NCBI GenBank assembly: GCA_047602575.1
Contig: JASGGY010000007.1
Location: forward strand, 186,001 to 250,000
Direction of reading: 5' to 3'
Length of the DNA stretch: 64,000 nt
Origin: UBA1366 sp047602575
GTDB lineage: Bacteria > Bacillota > Clostridia > Oscillospirales > Ruminococcaceae
Part shown: positions 60,050-64,000 of the stretch, one piece after another
Numbering within the stretch: the first letter of the stretch is position 1
Layout of the letters: each line of letters begins with the position of its first letter
Notes under the pieces: generated by a model
Databases searched by the model: none
What the model saw: the letters and a program-made list of their open reading frames with translations, nothing else
What the model was told of the DNA's origin: nothing
Position numbers and translations under genes: made by a program

Positions 60050-63000
60050 ATGGTACTGATGATCTATAAAAAAGAAGCGTTCAAAGAGTTTCTTTTACCC
60101 AATCTGAGCAACATGGATTATGAAATCATCCTCAGCAGCACCTTGTTTCACATCAGCGCGGATGTCACACTGCGACTGGAAAACAACGACAGTGACTGGT
60201 ATATTCTCAACGATGAAACCGATACAATCCTTGAAGGCGGTGAAAGCAGACAGCGTATCCTGCATGACAGCCATTTTATCCTCAAGCTTCCCGATCATTC
60301 CATTGCCAACATCATCGGCATTGACACAGTCATCTCCTATTGCATTCCTAAAAAGTATGAACTTTCGGGTACGCAGAGTATATCCATTGGAACGAACGAA
60401 AAAGCTGCGATCCGATACCAATACAACGACTATGTGTCCAAAAATCATGGTGTGCTTTCACGCACAAGCAACGGTTGGGAAATCACAGACACCAGCACCA
60501 ACGGCATCTTTGTCAACAACAGACGCATCAATTTCATTCAGCCGCTTCGGTTCGGCGATATCATCAGCGTGTTCGGACTAAACATCATTTTTCTGGGCAC
60601 AATGATCGGCGTCAGTGCGCGTTACGGCGCGCTTTCGATCAACGACCTCAGCGGGATTGCCAAAACACAGGCGCTCTCAGAAACAGGCACAGACTTCGGA
60701 CAAGCGGAGATCTTTAACAGAGCGCCGCGCAATATCCCCAATCTGTTTGATGAGGACATTGTCATCGAGAACCCTCCTCCGGAAAAAACAACGAAAGCCG
60801 TACCCTTGCTGCAGCAGATCGGACCATCCTTCACCATGGCGATTCCGATGCTGATCGGCAGCGGGCTGGCGATTTACGGGGCGCGGTCGCATATGGCGTC
60901 AAGCGGCGCGTATATGTACACAGGGATCATCACAGCCTTAGGCTCGGCGTTTCTCGGCGCGATGTGGGGACTGATCAACCTCCGCTATCACAAAAAGCAA
61001 GAGTTTGAAGAGGAAAGACTGCGCTTTAACGCTTACGGCAACTATCTCATGCGCATCACAAAGGAAATTCAGGAGAAGTATGGGCATAACATTGCCGCAC
61101 TCAAACAAATCTATCCGTCGAGCGCGGTTTGCGCCGCGTATGGAAAAACTTCCCCACAGTTGTGGAGCAGGAATGTTTCTCATGCGGATTTCCTTTTTCA
61201 AAGACTCGGGCTGGGCGATATTCCGTTTCAGGTCAGAATCAAAACACAGCCGGAGAAATTCTCGCTTTACCGCGACCGGCTGGGCGAAAAGCCGCGTGAA
61301 ATTGCCCGCGCGTATCAGACATTAAAAAACGTTCCCGTAGGAATCGACTTGTTTTCAAAAACAATCTGGGGCATTGTCGGCGGCGCGGGAAAAAGCGGCG
61401 CGTTTCAGGTAATGTATGATTTAACGGCAAACATCGTCGCGAATAATTGCTATACTGATGTCAAGCTGGTTTTTATCTATGACACCGCCAACGGAAACGA
61501 GGAGAAATGGAAATCGCTGCGGTGGTTTCCGCATGTCTGGTCGGAGAACAAAACCACACGTCTGGTTGCGGATCATTACAGCGACCGGACGGAGATTTTC
61601 CATGAGCTGGCAGGCGTATTTAGATCCCGCACAGAGGAGGAACAGCCGTATTCCGACAAGGTGAAAATCCCCAAACCTTATTATGTATGCTTTATTGAGG
61701 ACACGGCGCTGCTTGAGGGTGAAATCATCGCCAAATACGTGTTCAGCGAAAATCCGCGGATCGGGCTGACGACATTTCTGCTGACCGACGATGCGAACAA
61801 TCTGCCGAACCAATGCGAAAATATTATCGAAAATTCCGCGAATTTGCAGGGCGTTTTCCATGCAATGGACAGCAGGCAGGAAAAACAGACGGTGGAATTT
61901 GACAACGTTGGTATTGCACAACTCGAACGACTGGCGCTTTCTGTTTCGGATTTACAAGTCAAAGAGGTGGAAAACAACCGGAATCTGGTGTCGAGCCTCG
62001 ACTTTTTTTCGATGTATGAGGTTAATACCCTCGAGGAATTCCATGTGCTGGATCGCTGGAAGAAAAACCGCAGTTATGAAACCATGAAGGTGTTGATCGG
62101 GAAAAAAGCGGGCGGCGTCAATTGCTATCTCGACATTCACGAAAAATTCCATGGACCGCATGGTCTGATTGCCGGAACAACCGGCTCTGGAAAAAGTGAA
62201 ACGCTTCAGACTTATATGCTGTCGCTGGCGATTAATTACAGCCCCGAGGACATCGGCTTTTTCATCATCGACTTTAAAGGCGGCGGTATGGCGAACCTGT
62301 TTTCATCACTGCCGCATCTGGTCGGTCAGATATCGAATCTTTCCGGAAACCAAGTCAGACGCGCGATGATTTCCATCAAGTCGGAGAATATGCGCCGACA
62401 GAGGATGTTCAATGAGTGCGGTGTGAACAACATCAACCAGTATACCAGGCTTTTTAAAAACAAAGAAACCAACACGCCGATTCCGCATCTCTTTATCATT
62501 ATTGATGAGTTTGCGGAGCTAAAGCGTGAGGAGCCGGAATTCATGCGCGAGCTCATCAGCGTTGCGCAGGTGGGGCGCAGTCTGGGCGTTCATTTGATTT
62601 TGGCGACGCAAAAGCCAAGTGGAACGGTGGACGACAACATCTGGAGCAACACAAAATTCCGCCTGTGCCTGCGCGTTCAGGACAAGCAGGACAGTATGGA
62701 CATGCTGCACAAACCGGACGCGGCATATTTGACACAATCCGGACGCTGTTATCTTCAGGTGGGAAATGACGAAATTTACGAGCTGTTTCAGTCCGGTTGG
62801 AGCGGTGCTGTTTACAATCCGGAAAGTGTGGTATCCAAAACCAATCTGGCAACAATGATTACATCATCCGGCAGAACTGCGCTGGCGGGCAGCAAGGCAA
62901 AGCTCAAACATCGCGAGGAGCAACGCGAACAGAATCTGCGTTATCTGGTGGATTTGGTCAAACGCGCGACGCAAAGCGGCGATCCCGTTGCTGCAATCAG

Positions 63001-64000
63001 CCGGATGAATGAGGCGCTTGCTGCAAAAGTTTTAACGATGGCGGCGGCGGAGCAGCATGATTTCGGAACCTCCGTGTCGGATCATGCGAACATGGCGGAG
63101 TTTATCGCTCAGCTTCCGGATATCAGCCTGCCGGTTGAACAGATCTGCGAACAGCTGAAAACAATACAAGTCAAGCTTCCGGAACGGAAAGAAAAAACGC
63201 AGCTTACGGCTATGGTAGAATATCTGCAAGCACTTGCGAAAAGCAGCGGATATGTTCAGAAGATGCAGCTATGGCTACCGGTTCTGCGGACGAGCATGGC
63301 GCTTGATGCGCTTGCGGAATACCGCACTCAATCGTATGAAGCGGGCAGCTGGAACGCCGTCCGCCCGAAATGGGAGTTGGAAGCGGTTGTGGGTTTTTAC
63401 GACGATCCGGTCAATCAGGCGCAGGCGGCGCTGACGGTGGATTTTGCGAAAAACAGCCACTTCGCGATCTGCGGTATGATTGTCAGCGGAAAAAGCACCT
63501 TTTTGCAAACAATGCTTTTTTCGCTCGCAAACCGTTATGCACCGTCGTATTTAAACCTTTACATACTCGACTTCAGCAGCCATATGCTGGAGCCGTTTGC
63601 AGCACTTCCGCATTGCGGCGGCGTGATTTTTGAAAGCGATATGGATCAGCTCTCGAAATTCTTCCACATGATTTCCCGCGAAATGGATCGCCGCGCAAAG
63701 CTGTTCGGCGGCGGAAATTACAGCCAGTTTGTCAGCGCTTATGGCGTGACGCTGCCGGCAATTGTGATCGCGATTGACAATTTCGGAAAGCTCAAGGAAA
63801 AAACCGACAACAAATTCAACGACATCATCATGCGCCTGTTTCACGACGGCGTGGGCTTCGGTATCTATATGGCGGTATCCGCCGCCGGGTTCAGCATTGC
63901 TGAAATACCGAGCGCGATTGCAGACAACATAAAATCATGTTATTGCCTGGAGATGGGCGACAAGTTTAAGTTTATGGAAATCCTGCGCACCAACACCGTT
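60050..64000 (+). CDS. essC: EssC-type FtsK/SpoIIIE ATPase of type VII secretion (3' end cut by window)
   Basis: 1317 codons without a stop, from ATG 60050 (GAGG six bases before). N-terminal FHA-like region (about 100-180, SKNHGVLSRTSNGWEITDTS; STNGIFVNNRRI), then two transmembrane helices (about 258-280 and 292-312). A domain with a P-loop-like GGAGKSGA (about 444) follows. ATPase D1 has Walker A GTTGSGKSE (709) and Walker B IIIDEFAEL (Asp819). ATPase D2 has Walker A GMIVSGKST (1142) and Walker B IAIDNFG, lacking the catalytic Glu. A third ATPase domain is expected beyond the window. EssC powers export of WXG100-type substrates in Firmicutes. Confidence 0.92.
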   Translation, partial: MVLMIYKKEAFKEFLLPNLSNMDYEIILSSTLFHISADVTLRLENNDSDWYILNDETDTILEGGESRQRILHDSHFILKLPDHSIANIIGIDTVISYCIPKKYELSGTQSISIGTNEKAAIRYQYNDYVSKNHGVLSRTSNGWEITDTSTNGIFVNNRRINFIQPLRFGDIISVFGLNIIFLGTMIGVSARYGALSINDLSGIAKTQALSETGTDFGQAEIFNRAPRNIPNLFDEDIVIENPPPEKTTKAVPLLQQIGPSFTMAIPMLIGSGLAIYGARSHMASSGAYMYTGIITALGSAFLGAMWGLINLRYHKKQEFEEERLRFNAYGNYLMRITKEIQEKYGHNIAALKQIYPSSAVCAAYGKTSPQLWSRNVSHADFLFQRLGLGDIPFQVRIKTQPEKFSLYRDRLGEKPREIARAYQTLKNVPVGIDLFSKTIWGIVGGAGKSGAFQVMYDLTANIVANNCYTDVKLVFIYDTANGNEEKWKSLRWFPHVWSENKTTRLVADHYSDRTEIFHELAGVFRSRTEEEQPYSDKVKIPKPYYVCFIEDTALLEGEIIAKYVFSENPRIGLTTFLLTDDANNLPNQCENIIENSANLQGVFHAMDSRQEKQTVEFDNVGIAQLERLALSVSDLQVKEVENNRNLVSSLDFFSMYEVNTLEEFHVLDRWKKNRSYETMKVLIGKKAGGVNCYLDIHEKFHGPHGLIAGTTGSGKSETLQTYMLSLAINYSPEDIGFFIIDFKGGGMANLFSSLPHLVGQISNLSGNQVRRAMISIKSENMRRQRMFNECGVNNINQYTRLFKNKETNTPIPHLFIIIDEFAELKREEPEFMRELISVAQVGRSLGVHLILATQKPSGTVDDNIWSNTKFRLCLRVQDKQDSMDMLHKPDAAYLTQSGRCYLQVGNDEIYELFQSGWSGAVYNPESVVSKTNLATMITSSGRTALAGSKAKLKHREEQREQNLRYLVDLVKRATQSGDPVAAISRMNEALAAKVLTMAAAEQHDFGTSVSDHANMAEFIAQLPDISLPVEQICEQLKTIQVKLPERKEKTQLTAMVEYLQALAKSSGYVQKMQLWLPVLRTSMALDALAEYRTQSYEAGSWNAVRPKWELEAVVGFYDDPVNQAQAALTVDFAKNSHFAICGMIVSGKSTFLQTMLFSLANRYAPSYLNLYILDFSSHMLEPFAALPHCGGVIFESDMDQLSKFFHMISREMDRRAKLFGGGNYSQFVSAYGVTLPAIVIAIDNFGKLKEKTDNKFNDIIMRLFHDGVGFGIYMAVSAAGFSIAEIPSAIADNIKSCYCLEMGDKFKFMEILRTNTV

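Noticed and set aside
1..64000. tRNA, rRNA, CRISPR arrays, transposase genes or prophage structural genes
   Set aside because: None recognised on either strand by reading; only MITE-like elements without their own transposase.

Overview
The window looks like chromosomal DNA of a Gram-positive, spore-lineage Clostridium relative, most likely an Oscillospiraceae/Ruminococcaceae-type Firmicute. The reasons are the rplS-lepB-rbgA-rnhB-yraN, tig-clpP-clpX and hprK/murB/rapZ/whiA blocks, a SpoIIQ-like M23 protein, DUF1540, a TPP-riboswitch-controlled thiT, strong AGGAGG-type ribosome binding sites and consensus sigma-A promoters. Coding density is high. The first two thirds are visibly GC-rich; the 23.8-24.4 kb gene and the region after 44 kb are more AT-rich. 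The assignment rests on gene content only.

Layout. 1-5.2 kb: the end of rplS, two tandem type I signal peptidases, rbgA, rnhB, yraN, and a threonine synthase gene broken by one extra base. 5.5-10.8 kb: DUF1540, a metallophosphoesterase, the tig-clpP-clpX proteostasis operon and an M23 peptidase. 10.9-22.6 kb: a secreted Fn3 protein (minus), then murD, two M42 peptidases, a GNAT, a YnbB-like PLP enzyme, hprK, a PHP phosphoesterase, murB, rapZ and whiA (yvcK, usual between the last two, is absent). 22.6-25.1 kb: a GNAT acetyltransferase graveyard with two intact genes and three remnants. 25.1-34.3 kb: dnaE, a 210-bp inverted-repeat element, a zinc-ribbon/SPFH envelope operon, an MGMT-like protein, a LytTR regulator and thiT. 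34.7-44.7 kb: a heterodimeric ABC exporter, two XRE regulators, cupin plus hybrid-cluster protein, a fucose-isomerase-like protein, GrpB and a LytTR response regulator.

45.1-64 kb is the most interesting part: one co-oriented gene train ending in an EssC-type FtsK/SpoIIIE ATPase, cut by the window edge. Around EssC lie a membrane FHA protein with a trypsin-like ectodomain that has lost its catalytic residues, a PP2C phosphatase, two membrane Ser/Thr kinases with TPR-like outer domains (the EssB/YukC layout), a 1732-aa repeat-rich surface protein, a second membrane FHA protein, and small membrane proteins. Two proteins carry T-x-x-L motifs that could be phospho-docking sites for FHA domains. 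I read this as a type VII secretion-like machine with built-in phospho-signalling. No WXG100 substrate is visible in the window.

Two families of structured repeats cut across these regions. One is a family of about 190 bp, five copies, with covarying hairpins. The other is a 67-bp hairpin leader placed immediately before the start codon of two unrelated genes.
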